Shown piece after piece: positions 1 through 8,139 of a stretch of DNA of 11,830 bases (the first letter of the stretch is position 1; every line of letters begins with the position of its first letter). Under the pieces are notes generated by a model, which saw only the letters and a program-made list of their open reading frames with translations, was not told the origin of the DNA and searched no databases. Made by a program: the position numbers and the translations under genes. The DNA comes from Thalassiosira profunda (Eukaryota > Bacillariophyta > Thalassiosirophyceae > Thalassiosirales > Thalassiosiraceae), in contig JALLAP010001986.1 in NCBI GenBank assembly GCA_036939355.1, positions 1 to 11,830 of the forward strand. The letters are read 5' to 3'.

Positions 1-1
1 A

Positions 2-946
2 GCGGAAGTTTGTGGGAGAAGAAACAAACCGCTGCTGGTGCATTCCGAGCTGATGCCGCAGGGAGAGCAGGATGCGAAGGCAGGCGAAGCCTATGAGGGA
101 ATGGACGACGGAAGCTACGAGGCGCACGTTGCCTCGCGCCCGGGCCAGTGGGAGCGGGATGCCGTCGAGGTGGTGTGCAATCTGACCGACCGATGCCACA
201 TGCATGTGGTCCACCTGAGCGATGCAGGTTGCTTGGGTGCGATCGAATCGACAAAGCGCCGCTTGATGAATGCAAACGAAAATGTCAGAGGGAATCTTAC
301 AGTCGAAACCTGCCCGCACTACCTGCTGTTCGATCTGGAGTCCCTCCCCGACGGCGACACGCGCTTCAAGTGCTTCCCGCCGATACGCGAAAGGGCCAAC
401 CAAATGGAGCTGAGGAACAGGGGACTGCTCGATACCGATGCAAACGGATGTCCTCTCATTGATCTGCTTGCATCAGATCACAGTCCCTGCACGCCAGAGC
501 TGCGTCTTATGGAGAGCGAAAACGTGCGTCGAGCGTGGGGCGGATTGTCGGGCCTGCAGTACCAGCTGCAAAGCTCTGTCACTGCACTAGAACGGTATCA
601 ACAATCAACTTCTCGTGGAGTGGTGGATGAAATGCTAGCACAACTGTCCCAATGGTGGTCGACTGCTCCTTCCAAACTCGTGCCAGGACTGCACTCCATC
701 AAAGGCAGCATTGACATTGGATACCAAGCAGACTTCTGCGCATGGGACACAGCTTACTTGGGCAAGCCGAACAGCTACGGCACAGAGCACCACAGATGGA
801 AAGGTGGGAGCGTGTATGCAGAGATGGAGTTGAGAGGGCGCGTGGTTGAGACGTGGCTGCGTGGCGTAAAAGTTTACGACGGCGAATCTGATTTATTTTT
901 AGATGAGAGCAACGGAGCAGGATTTATTATGCTGCATGGTAAATAG
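2..946 (+). CDS. Allantoinase, C-terminal part (5' end outside window)
   Basis: Allantoinase opens the ring of allantoin to allantoate in purine degradation and is a binuclear-metal amidohydrolase. The reading frame is open from base 2 to the TAG at 944-946, so the gene starts before the window. Three expected metal or catalytic positions are visible: the His of VHSE (bases 41-43), the His of VHLSDAG (212-214) and the Asp of SDHSPC (476-478). Other family blocks are VETCPHYL, DGDTRFKCFPPIR, RAWGGLSGLQ, and a KGSIDIGYQADF block near the C-terminus typical of amidohydrolases that rebuild the beta-sandwich. The usual HxH motif and the carboxylated Lys would lie upstream of the window. The sequence resembles plant-type allantoinase more than dihydroorotase. 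No intron is visible. It converges on the RING-CH gene with 56 bp between stop codons, so their 3' UTRs probably overlap. I am confident of the family; precise substrate is by homology only. Confidence 0.9.
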   Translation, partial: AEVCGRRNKPLLVHSELMPQGEQDAKAGEAYEGMDDGSYEAHVASRPGQWERDAVEVVCNLTDRCHMHVVHLSDAGCLGAIESTKRRLMNANENVRGNLTVETCPHYLLFDLESLPDGDTRFKCFPPIRERANQMELRNRGLLDTDANGCPLIDLLASDHSPCTPELRLMESENVRRAWGGLSGLQYQLQSSVTALERYQQSTSRGVVDEMLAQLSQWWSTAPSKLVPGLHSIKGSIDIGYQADFCAWDTAYLGKPNSYGTEHHRWKGGSVYAEMELRGRVVETWLRGVKVYDGESDLFLDESNGAGFIMLHGK

Positions 947-1002
947 CACCAATGCCAACAAAACCTCGCACCTCGACTGTACGTGCAACGCTGGGCGCCC
1001 AC

Positions 1003-2426
1003 CTACGATTCGGCAGGAAGATCAATGACAATGCGTAGATTGACCGCCTTGACCGAAGCTTTATTCAAGCCTGTGTCCTCGAAGCGAACCACATACCGGC
1101 CGGTTGCCCAGTCAAAGGACCTCACATCCCCAAGCTTCTCGTTCAGGTGCTGCGCATTTTTGAGTCCCCGGCATACAACGGGCGTCCCTGGCACAATCAT
1201 GTAGCGATCATCGAATGCAATCTCTGATACCGACCCTTCTTTGGCGAAGTTGGCAGGCATTTGCCAAAGCTCCCGAGAAATATCCCGGAAGGCTTTCCAA
1301 GAGCCATCGGCTATGGCGATATACTTTCGTTCCTCGTCATTGACCTGATGGACCCGGTACAGGATGGGCCCAGCGTCAGACACCTTTATCAATCGCCGCT
1401 CTCTGCTGGCCTGAAGACCACTCTCTAATTCGGCAGTAGTGACGTGATCTGGCCCGAGAACTCTCCTGCTTGTTGGATGCAGCTTCGCACACAATCTCTC
1501 GCATTCAAAGCTGTGCTTCCCTGCATCAAGGAGTACCATCATGAGAGTGCTCCCGCTTTGTAATGTCTCAGACGATTCCTCGCCGAGTCGCTTCACATTC
1601 TCCGCATACGTGTCCCGGAAATCTTTCAAATCCTGATCGCTGGGCGCCTTCCTAATACCCCCCTCTCGCTTGGACTTCACCCTGTCAATGGCAACTTCTG
1701 CTCCACGAGCTCTCTTGTGCTCACCGCGAGACTTGTAGTGATCACGGGCCTTTCCGTAGTATTCCAGTGCAATTTCGTAGCCTTCCTTTGTATCTTCGTC
1801 CTCACCAAATTTGCCCAGGGCAATGTATGCAGACGACAGTGTTCGGTTTACATATTCTTTGGGCCCGCAATGGCCTGATCTTTGGATCACGTCTAGCATC
1901 TGAGTGGCAGCCCGTTTCCCCTCTTCCCTCAAATCAGGATCCCCTTCGCCAATGCTGAAAACTGATTCCACCATGGTGTCCAAGGCGGATAGCTTAATGA
2001 CGTCAGGAAAGGCAGGCGGGAAGTTTTCATCGATGAATGACAACTGGGATTTAGCCATGTCGAAGGCGACGCGACGCTGATATTCGCGACGACAATGCGG
2101 GATACCTGCCACACCTCGTTGCAATCTTGCCCCGGCCGATACATTATCTCCCTGGTTTTTCCTCCCGCGTATTTGACGAGGCACGATAAATGGGCGAAGC
2201 CGGCGTCGTCGCCGCGGCAGGAACAATCCCGGACAATGGGCTTCCCGCCCTCGTCGGGATCGCCATCCAAGCAGATCCAGCACGACGCGTCGGGCGGAGG
2301 CGTCGACGGCTGAGGGGACGGAGCGCCCGAGCTCGCGACATCAGCGGCCGCAGCCGAGGGAGCAGGGGCGGCGCCACCGCCCTTCTGTCCCGCCTTCGGC
2401 TTGGACCTCTTCGACTTCTTCCCCAT
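1003..2426 (-). CDS. RING-CH zinc finger / TPR-like protein, frameshifted
   Basis: This is probably an E3 ubiquitin ligase-like protein of a family I recognise in Thalassiosira. From the ATG at 2426-2424 the order is: Lys-rich start (MGKKSKRSKP), Ala/Pro linker to about residue 47, RING-CH (CWIC at 49-52, CSC at 68-70, HLSC at 79-82), two weak TPR-like helical stretches (about 190-250 and 264-342, with kinesin-light-chain-like LGPDH), and an SH3-like C-terminal domain (about 408-471, PGTPVV to LRIVIDLP). After W106-Q-V the frame is lost: the next residues, PHC and REYQ, are in another frame. One extra base between 2101 and 2102 would restore the expected Cys-Pro-His-Cys and give about 474 residues. 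No GT-AG intron with suitable phase rescues it. It is either a recent inactivating deletion or an assembly error, since over 360 codons beyond remain open. An earlier in-frame ATG at 2534-2532 exists, but MGKK fits a natural start better. Confidence 0.8.
2101..2102 (-). other. Frameshift point in RING-CH gene
   Basis: On the coding strand the bases read TGG CAG GTA TC, then CCG CAT TGT CGT. Codons before this point continue the N-terminal RING half; codons after continue the TPR/SH3 half in a different frame. A single missing base in the codon that should encode the first Cys of the last RING-CH CxxC pair accounts for it. A GT-AG alternative here would remove only 29 bases and delete both remaining zinc ligands, so it is implausible. 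Confidence 0.75.
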
Positions 2427-2712
2427 CGTGGGGAAGCGGGCGTGGTCCAGTGGTCCAAGTCCAAGATCTTTGTTGTGCAAATCTGGGAATTGCAAAAGCT
2501 CCTTCCTTCCGTCTTCCACTGATTTCGTGGACACAAAGAAAGAGCTGCAAAATCGACACGCGTTCGATGCCTCATCTTGTGCTCACATCTTGTGCTCGTT
2601 GCTCTTGAACCCACGCCCATGCGGCGGGAGGCTACCGACTGTCGCGAGAGCCTGCTGGGGAGGGCAGGAGGCGCAAGGGCACGCAGGATATGAATGGCGG
2701 CGATAGGATACC
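2427..2712. promoter_or_regulatory. Divergent intergenic region with TGGACCAC tandem
   Basis: These 286 bp separate two divergent start codons and should hold both promoters. Close to the RING-CH start, GTGGTCCA occurs twice in tandem (2442-2457; TGGACCAC on the gene strand). A 15-mer at 2553-2567, CGACACGCGTTCGAT, recurs with one mismatch in the copy A/copy B intergenic region at 5375-5389. No clear TATA box is seen. The regulatory role is inferred from position only. Confidence 0.4.
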
Positions 2713-3648
2713 ATGACTGTGCCGGCCAATGACGACCCGGAGATCGTTGTCGAGGGCACCGACCCGGCTCCGAGCGCCCCTCCAGCCGCCTCCTCGTCCG
2801 ATCTTCCGACGGCTATTGCAACACCCGTGGTGGCGTCAGCGCCAGATGCTACCGCACCGCCGCTGGCCGCGGCCACGACGACCAATGCCGGCGGAAACGT
2901 CGAGCGCACAACTAATGCAGATGGCTCCCTCACCGTCAAGATCACCACGACGCGCACTCAGCCCAATGGCTACCGGGAGGTGACGACGGAGCACTTTTAC
3001 ATCCCCGCCGGGGTCGTGAGCACGGCGGCACTGTCGTTGGACCAGGGCGATCCGCCCAGCAGCCTGTACATGACGCGGATGGAGCAGCAGACGCTGCCGC
3101 CCGGGACTGGAGAAGTGACGACCCGCCCCCCGGCGTATCCCACCCCCGGCTTCGAGAACACACAACCGCATCCAGAGCGACCCAATGCTCCGGCATCGCA
3201 GGAATCAAACGACGATTCAGCAGCGAACAGGAATAGGAGGCACGCGTTGGGCGGAGTACTGACCGGAATCGTCGCCGTCGTCATCATCGCTTTGGGCATC
3301 TCCCGCAGCTCCGACAATAACAACTCTCCCAGCTGGAGCCCTCCCAGCCCGAGCTATACGCCGTGGCCGTCGCCCTCTTCTCCGTCGTGGCCGTCGCACA
3401 CGTATCCGTGGAGCAGTCCCTCGCATCCCATTTGGCACGATTCTCCGACGGCGAGTCCGTATCCCACGAGCTCGACGCCGTGGCCGGCCTGGCCGACTCC
3501 CGCCCGGCCTGCGTCCCCGACGGCGAGCCCGGCGCCGACGACGACGAATTGGTGGACGAAGCCGGTGGACGAGTGGCCGTTTTCGTCGCCGCAGCCAACG
3601 ACGCGGCAGGAAGGGAAGCGGAGGCGGAAGGAGGAGCGGAAGAATTGA
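2713..3648 (+). CDS. Single-span membrane protein with Pro/Ser/Trp-rich C-terminal domain
   Basis: I do not recognise a named function. The 311-residue protein starts at the first ATG after an in-frame TAG at 2704-2706. Residues 1-60 are low-complexity, rich in Ala, Pro, Thr and Asp. Residues 64-98 form a compact block of the type NADGSLTVKITTT, then PNGYREVTTEHFYIP, a pattern I associate with diatom-specific proteins. Residues 135-170 are a Pro-rich linker. A basic cluster (RNRRH, 173-177) precedes one hydrophobic helix at about 179-196. Residues 205-290 are rich in Pro, Ser and Trp, with recurring PWPS, PSWS and TASP units, and the end is strongly basic (KRRRKEERK, 302-310). There is no N-terminal signal peptide. 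The basic cluster before the helix suggests a cytoplasmic N-terminus and a Trp/Pro-rich domain outside or in a lumen. It may be a cell-wall or vesicle-anchored linker protein; that is inference. Confidence 0.65.
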   Translation: MTVPANDDPEIVVEGTDPAPSAPPAASSSDLPTAIATPVVASAPDATAPPLAAATTTNAGGNVERTTNADGSLTVKITTTRTQPNGYREVTTEHFYIPAGVVSTAALSLDQGDPPSSLYMTRMEQQTLPPGTGEVTTRPPAYPTPGFENTQPHPERPNAPASQESNDDSAANRNRRHALGGVLTGIVAVVIIALGISRSSDNNNSPSWSPPSPSYTPWPSPSSPSWPSHTYPWSSPSHPIWHDSPTASPYPTSSTPWPAWPTPARPASPTASPAPTTTNWWTKPVDEWPFSSPQPTTRQEGKRRRKEERKN

Positions 3649-3825
3649 AGGGAATGACTAGTGCGCCGGCATCGCCGTCCGAGGAACGACACGACAGAAT
3701 TGACGTTGAGGCGAAAGAGTCGAATGTAATGGTGCATCTGCAATTTTTAGGAGAATCTGAGTTTGTTCGGAAGGAGAGTGCATCATGATATGCACAACCA
3801 AACAGAGATATCCGTGCTACCATAT

Positions 3826-5124
3826 TCAATTGCGTCCGTCCTCCAGCGCCTGGCGCAGCTCCCTGTTCTCGGTCCGGAGCCTCTCCATCTCGGTCGCCTG
3901 CACGGTGCTCTCTTGAATGAGCCGGTCAAACACGATGCCCTTGCAGAACTGGCAATCGTTGCCCCCGATGCGGCAAGTAATGTAGCGACAGTTATCGCAC
4001 TGATCATCGCAATCGTCCATCTCGCACCACTTTATACTGCACCCCGACTTCTTGGCGCACATCCGACAGACGGTTTTATCGCATTGGCTACAGATGCGAG
4101 CATTTTCGCCTTCAGTACGGCACTCGAAATCACCACACATGATGATATTGCAGTCGGCACAGGACGTGTAGGTGCTTCTACCACCAGATGGGGGGCCGCC
4201 GCCGCAAGCGCAGAGACCTGCAGCAGCTTGTTGCTGACTGATGTAGCCGGTCACGAATTCCTCTTTGCTACCTTCAAATCCGAAGTAGCAGAGCGCCCTC
4301 GAAACATTCAGCGCGTGCTTATGTCCAGCCAAGAATTCCATGAACCGGTTGTTCATTTTGCCAGGAACAATCCAGCTTCTGGGAACTCGCATACGTTGCA
4401 ATGCGCTTCCGTCTGCAGCCAAGATGCTCCCCACAACTGAAAATGCTGTCTCCAGCGAAAAGCAAGTCTCCTTTGGCTCTGCCCCCCCACCAAACCCCCA
4501 GTGAGAAAAAAGATGGAGGATGTTGAGGTCGATCTGCTCCAAAGCAGATGAGCCGCGAAGAGGCTCCAATCCCCCACCGACCAAGCTCGTGCACTTTGTT
4601 AGAAACAACTTTTTGAGATTGGTCCGAGCGCCAATGCACGCCAGCGTAGCCCCAACATCGTCATCCGTCAGCTTTGAAGCCAGCTCTGGCTCAAGGTCCA
4701 AGAAATCCAACACCTCCCAACCACTACCACCGTAATATTCCTCCAAACGACTCTTCTGCAGCCCCTTCTCCCGAGCTAGCCCCTCCACCCAGTGCTTGTA
4801 CAGGTCAGAGCCCTTGAGTTCGGATTCGTTCATATCCAACACCGTCTCAAATGGACCACCAGAGGACGCCGACGCGGCAAGGATCGCCATGCCCGCCTCG
4901 CTGGGCTCGCCCTTCCATCCGCGCTCCCGCCACGAGGAGGGAGGGGCCGTCAACGCCACGGCCAATAGCGCCCGCGACGTTTTGGGCAAATATTCGGCGA
5001 TGGCCGCCAGGGCGTCGCCGCTCAAATCCGATATATTCTCGACGGCGTGGCGAGGAGGGGAGGAGGTCTTCCTGCGCTTGCTGCCGCCTCCGCCGGACCG
5101 CAGCCAATCGAGCAATTTTGTCAT
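3826..5124 (-). CDS. F-box-like / LRR protein with Cys-rich tail (copy A)
   Basis: This intact 432-residue intronless gene is one of three paralogs in the window. Residues 12-27 are Gly-rich then basic (GSKRRKT). Residues 31-70 resemble an F-box (DLSGDALAAIAEYLPKTS, then LLAVALTAPPSSW). Residues 135-205 carry an LRR-like stretch (NLKKLFLTKC, GGGLEPLRGSSALEQIDL). Residues 220-300 are a conserved family block. Residues 305-394 are Cys-rich with regular pairs, probably binding zinc: CAC, CADC, CSQC, CRMC, CDNC and CQFC are visible. Residues 400-430 form a short charged coiled coil (ATEMERLRTENRELRQALED). An F-box would make it a substrate adaptor of an SCF-type ubiquitin ligase; this is inferred from fold-like pattern, not proven. 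The start at 5124 is the first Met of a clean frame and matches the N-terminal layout of the paralogs. It is head to head with copy B. Confidence 0.75.
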   Translation of the reverse strand: MTKLLDWLRSGGGGSKRRKTSSPPRHAVENISDLSGDALAAIAEYLPKTSRALLAVALTAPPSSWRERGWKGEPSEAGMAILAASASSGGPFETVLDMNESELKGSDLYKHWVEGLAREKGLQKSRLEEYYGGSGWEVLDFLDLEPELASKLTDDDVGATLACIGARTNLKKLFLTKCTSLVGGGLEPLRGSSALEQIDLNILHLFSHWGFGGGAEPKETCFSLETAFSVVGSILAADGSALQRMRVPRSWIVPGKMNNRFMEFLAGHKHALNVSRALCYFGFEGSKEEFVTGYISQQQAAAGLCACGGGPPSGGRSTYTSCADCNIIMCGDFECRTEGENARICSQCDKTVCRMCAKKSGCSIKWCEMDDCDDQCDNCRYITCRIGGNDCQFCKGIVFDRLIQESTVQATEMERLRTENRELRQALEDGRN

Positions 5125-5708
5125 TGTGGGGAGAACAGATAGAAACGATCGCCCAATATCCCCTCTCCGCTATTGAGGCGAGGGTGCAGGCGGTGGCGTT
5201 GCGGCTAATTAGTGGCGGGATAGGGGCCTGGCGACGGGAGTGGTCCACTTGGTCCTATGCTTCGTCGCTTTGTCTTTTTGCTTGCTATTTTACGTACAGC
5301 TTTTCGTGGCCGGCAGGGCTCCCGCCACAAGTAGGAGGAATCAGTAATAATGTGACATGGAGTTTTTGACGGCACGACACGCGTTTGATCGGGCTGTACT
5401 AAACTTGACACCGACCGCCAATGACACGCGTCATTGGCCTTCAATTGCCCGGTACGCTCAAAAGTGCTCGTAAATATCCTTCGCTACGATGGGTAAATAA
5501 ATGTCCGACCGCTAAACGGATGGTAACGGCGGAATAGTAGTACCGGGTCTCTGACCGGCAAGCCCGCCCCAGAGGAGCCGGCGAAGGAGGCAGCAACGCA
5601 AATGGACGCAGTGGAGGGGGCGATATTGGGCACAATGGATCCCGAGAACATTGGCAGTGGCGCGTCACCCCGCACCCATCGCCTCCGGCGTAGTCATTTT
5701 TTCTCGTC
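5125..5708. promoter_or_regulatory. Bidirectional promoter region between copies A and B
   Basis: These 584 bp lie between two divergent start codons and contain no convincing gene. They include a perfect inverted repeat at 5417-5438, the element CGACACGCGTTTGAT at 5375-5389 (nearly repeated at 2553-2567), and one TGGACCAC site at 5240-5247. The 10-mer GATATTGGGC occurs upstream of both genes in the matching orientation (5160-5151 for copy A, 5622-5631 for copy B), perhaps a remnant of the duplicated promoter. Use by both genes is inferred. Confidence 0.5.
5417..5438. promoter_or_regulatory. Perfect 9-bp inverted repeat with opposed CCAAT boxes
   Basis: The arms GCCAATGAC and GTCATTGGC flank the 4-base spacer ACGC. 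Each arm contains a CCAAT box, pointing in opposite directions, and the inner parts form TGAC and GTCA half-sites like those bound by bZIP proteins. It sits inside the divergent region between two paralogous genes. Binding by NF-Y or bZIP factors is a guess from the motifs. Confidence 0.45.
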
Positions 5709-7118
5709 ATGATGGCAAGTTCCGCGAGCAGCCCCGGAGGGAGCACAGGCAGCAGCAAGCGCTGCAAGACATCCCACGACGCCGTCGATAATTTATCCGA
5801 TTTGAGTGGCGATGCCCTGGCGGCAATTGCGGAGTATTTGCCAAAGACATCTCGGGCGTTGCTGGCCGTGGCGTTGACGGCTCCACCCTCCGCGTGGCGC
5901 AAGCGCGGGTGGAAAGGGCAGCCTAGCGATTCGAGCAGGGCGATCCTCGCTGCGCCGGTGCCCCCCTCGGGCCCATTCTGTCCTGTGGTGAAGATGGCCT
6001 GCTCGGAACTGGAAAGTTCTGAGGTGTATCATAAATACAACAAAACGAAGCTGGCTCGGGAGAAACGTCTGGTGCAGTGTCGGATGGTGGAATATTACGG
6101 TACAAACGAGGGCGGAAATTGGGAGGTGCTGGATTTCTTGGACCTCGAGGAAGATCTGGCATCCAAACTATCGGATGACGACATTGGGGCGACGTTGGCA
6201 TGCATCGATGCCCAAACCAACCTCAAAAAGCTGCACCTCACCAAGTGCTCGAGCTTCAAGGGCGGGGGATTGGAGCCTCTGCGGGACTCATCTGCTTTGG
6301 AGCAGATCGACCTCAACATCCAAACCCTCCTTCCGTCCTACGCCAGCTCGTACAAACTGGACTTCTCTCTACAGAAAGCATTTTCTGTCCTGATGAGCAT
6401 CTTGGCTGCAGAAGGAAGCTCGCTTCGGCGCTTGCAGGTGCCCCGGAGATGGCTGGTACACAAAGACGACAACTGCTGGGTGGGCATTCATATTCACTGA
6501 ACGTGTCGACGGAATGCTGCTATTTTGGACCCCTGCGCGAGCAAATTGCAGCTGCCGATCTTTGCAAGTACTGTGTTGGATGCTAGACATGGCGCGCACT
6601 AATCGGGTGAACAGTGGCGATAATCTGATCACTACCAAGATTATGGGCGCGATGGCCATGGCCGTCGGTCAACCGACCAACGGTCACTCACCACGTAGGG
6701 TAGCTACTACGCGGTGCCACGTGGAACTGCAGGGCTGGCGATAAGTGGAGTCCCAAACTCCAACATTGGAAACAGCTACACATCATGTGTGGACTGCAAT
6801 ATGCTCATCTGCCAGGATTTGGATTGCAATAGCGTCGAAGACGCGTATATGTGCAGCCAATGCAGAAAATTCAGCTGCGTTCTTTGCAGCAACAAAGGCG
6901 AGGCCAGTGTGCAGTTGTGTGACAGTGAAGTGTGCGAAGAGTATTGCGAGGACTGTCGCTACATTTCGTGCCGTGAGCGGGCCAACGACTGCCAATTCTG
7001 CAAGGCGTTGGTGTTCGACCGGCTCCTCCAGGAGAGTACTGTGCAGGGAGCTGAGATGGACAGGCTTCGTGCCGAAAACGCAGAGCTTCGGGCGGAGCTG
7101 GAGAATGGGCACAACTGA
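5709..7118 (+). pseudogene. F-box-like / LRR / Cys-rich protein, disrupted (copy B)
   Basis: This is a third member of the copy A/C family, clearly related but broken. The frame from ATG 5709 gives the F-box-like and LRR-like parts (DLSGDALAAIAEYLPKTS; NLKKLHLTKCSSF) and then stops at 6498-6500. Family homology continues in another frame from 6482 (GHSYSLNVSTECCYFG). Between the conserved Trp codon at 6450 and the GH motif the gene is 16 nt shorter than copy A, which causes the frameshift. A further in-frame loss of about 33 nt follows CYFG. That frame ends with TAG near 6582. The Cys-rich tail and coiled coil resume in frame from about 6746 to the TGA at 7116-7118, with all expected cysteine spacings kept. 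Splicing could rescue part or all of it: candidate introns are 6568-6745, 6573-6732 or 6456-6698. Pseudogene is my preferred call; a rearranged, spliced gene is possible. Confidence 0.65.
6573..6745. other. Extra segment in copy B, hairpin-rich (possible intron or insertion)
   Basis: Copies A and C have no counterpart of this stretch: homology stops after the LCKYC codons and resumes at GVPNS. It is dense in inverted repeats: ATAATCT/AGATTAT with an 11-base loop near 6623-6647, GTCGG/CCGAC around a TCAA loop near 6663-6676, CCACGT (6691-6696) with ACGTGG (6719-6724), plus the palindromes GTAGCTAC and CCACGTGG. GT-AG borders that restore the reading frame exist (6568-6745 joins LC to NGVPNS; 6573-6732 uses a CAG acceptor). 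No transposon ends or target duplication were evident. Confidence 0.45.
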
Positions 7119-7326
7119 TGGTGCTGGAGTTTGGCAGCTAGGGTATTGGATGCTCTAGCGATCTAACTCTGGATTTCACAGCGCCGATGCTCGGATGGAT
7201 AGAGTTGACAGCTGAAAGTGTCTACGATACGACACACGCAGCAGTTGCTTCCGTTGTGCGAATGCAATAATAATACAGGACTCTATATGCCTCCCCCAGA
7301 CATTTTTGCAAGCATGTTCCCTCCTC
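7119..7326. other. Convergent intergenic spacer
   Basis: This stretch lies between the 3' ends of copy B and the cystatin gene. I see no open frame with coding character. An AATAATAATA stretch near 7265-7275 could contribute to 3'-end formation, but I cannot assign it to either gene. Confidence 0.3.
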
Positions 7327-8139
7327 TCAAGCATCCGGCTCCACATCTTCCCTCTCCTCCCCCATCCTTTTCTCGACCTTGGTAGCCTTCGCCTCTTCCA
7401 TTTCCTTCTCGCCCGCCATCAGCTCCGTGATTTCGTCGCACCGCAACGCCTTCCCCCAGGATGTCACGCTCGGCCCCAGTCCCGTATGCGGCAACGGCTT
7501 GTATACCGTGACTTTGAATGCTCCCATGCAGGTATCGCCTCGAAGGAGCGATATTGTCAGTTTGTAGTTAAGGCCGGCAACCACCTGATTGCAATTTATC
7601 GCATCGTGCAAGGTGCATCAGATAATATGTGCACAAACGTAATAACCAAGAGTCCGGGCAAGCACGTGAGCTTGGAAGCATCAGACTGCCTGTATTCCCA
7701 ATTACCCGACCCATCCACTCACCTGCCGCTGCGCCTCCAGGACCTTCATCTGAACCGCGCCACTCTCCACCTCATCGGGTGTCACCGCCAAGAACGCATC
7801 CGCTGCAAATTCCTCCGCCCGCGCCGCCCGCTCGCTCACGGCGAAATTCGCCATCGCCAGCACCTCCTCGCTCCGCAGCAATTCCGCGTCCACGTCGGAA
7901 TATCCGCCTACCATATTTCGGGCCTTGGCCTCGCGTCCCTCGCCGTGCGGGGACGACATCATCTTGTGCGGGCTCGCGTTTCGCGGGACGAATTTTTTGG
8001 GTTGCCGTGTCGCCGGTATTTCGTCCGCGGAATTGGACGCCGACGGCCCCCGGGCGCCCCGGAGAACGACGGCGGCGATGCAGAGGAGGGCGAGGGCGCC
8101 GGGCAGTATCGACGACGCGGCCGGTCGTCGCGTGGTCAT
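7327..8139 (-). CDS. Secreted cystatin-like cysteine protease inhibitor (two exons)
   Basis: The gene joins exon 1 (8139-7723) to exon 2 (7584-7327) in phase 0, giving 224 residues. Residues 10-30 are hydrophobic (LPGALALLCIAAVVL), a signal peptide or anchor. A linker leads to the cystatin domain: GG at 78-79, helix around 92-118 (VLAMANFAVSERAARAEEF), the QVVAG signature at 139-143 formed only across the splice junction, then LNYKLTISL and FKVTVYKP. Cystatins block papain-type proteases with the N-terminal Gly, the QxVxG loop and a second loop usually containing PW; here that loop reads KPLPHTG, without the Trp. C158 and C188 could form a disulfide. After residue 190 the tail is highly charged (EKEMEEAKATKVEKRMGEE). 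I infer a secreted or luminal inhibitor. The complementary-strand 309-codon frame over the same region has no family features. Confidence 0.8.
7585..7722 (-). other. Intron of the cystatin gene
   Basis: The 138-nt intron starts with GTGAGT and ends with ATCAG on the minus strand. Exon 1 ends in CGG CAG and exon 2 begins GTG GTT GCC GGC, so splicing creates Arg-Gln-Val-Val-Ala-Gly, the diagnostic cystatin motif, without frame change. An in-frame stop follows the donor site if it is left unspliced, so retention would yield a truncated product lacking the inhibitory loop. Confidence 0.85.

Noticed and set aside
2701..2712. CGATAGGATACC shared with 11563-11574 upstream of copy C
   Set aside because: About eight 12-mer matches are expected by chance in a window this size, so the coincidence of position alone is not enough.
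3363..3788. Overlapping + frame at the end of the membrane-protein gene, rich in Ala, Glu and Asp
   Set aside because: The repeat-rich GC stretch is open in several frames on both strands. The main frame has a membrane helix and structured repeats, so the overlap is probably fortuitous.
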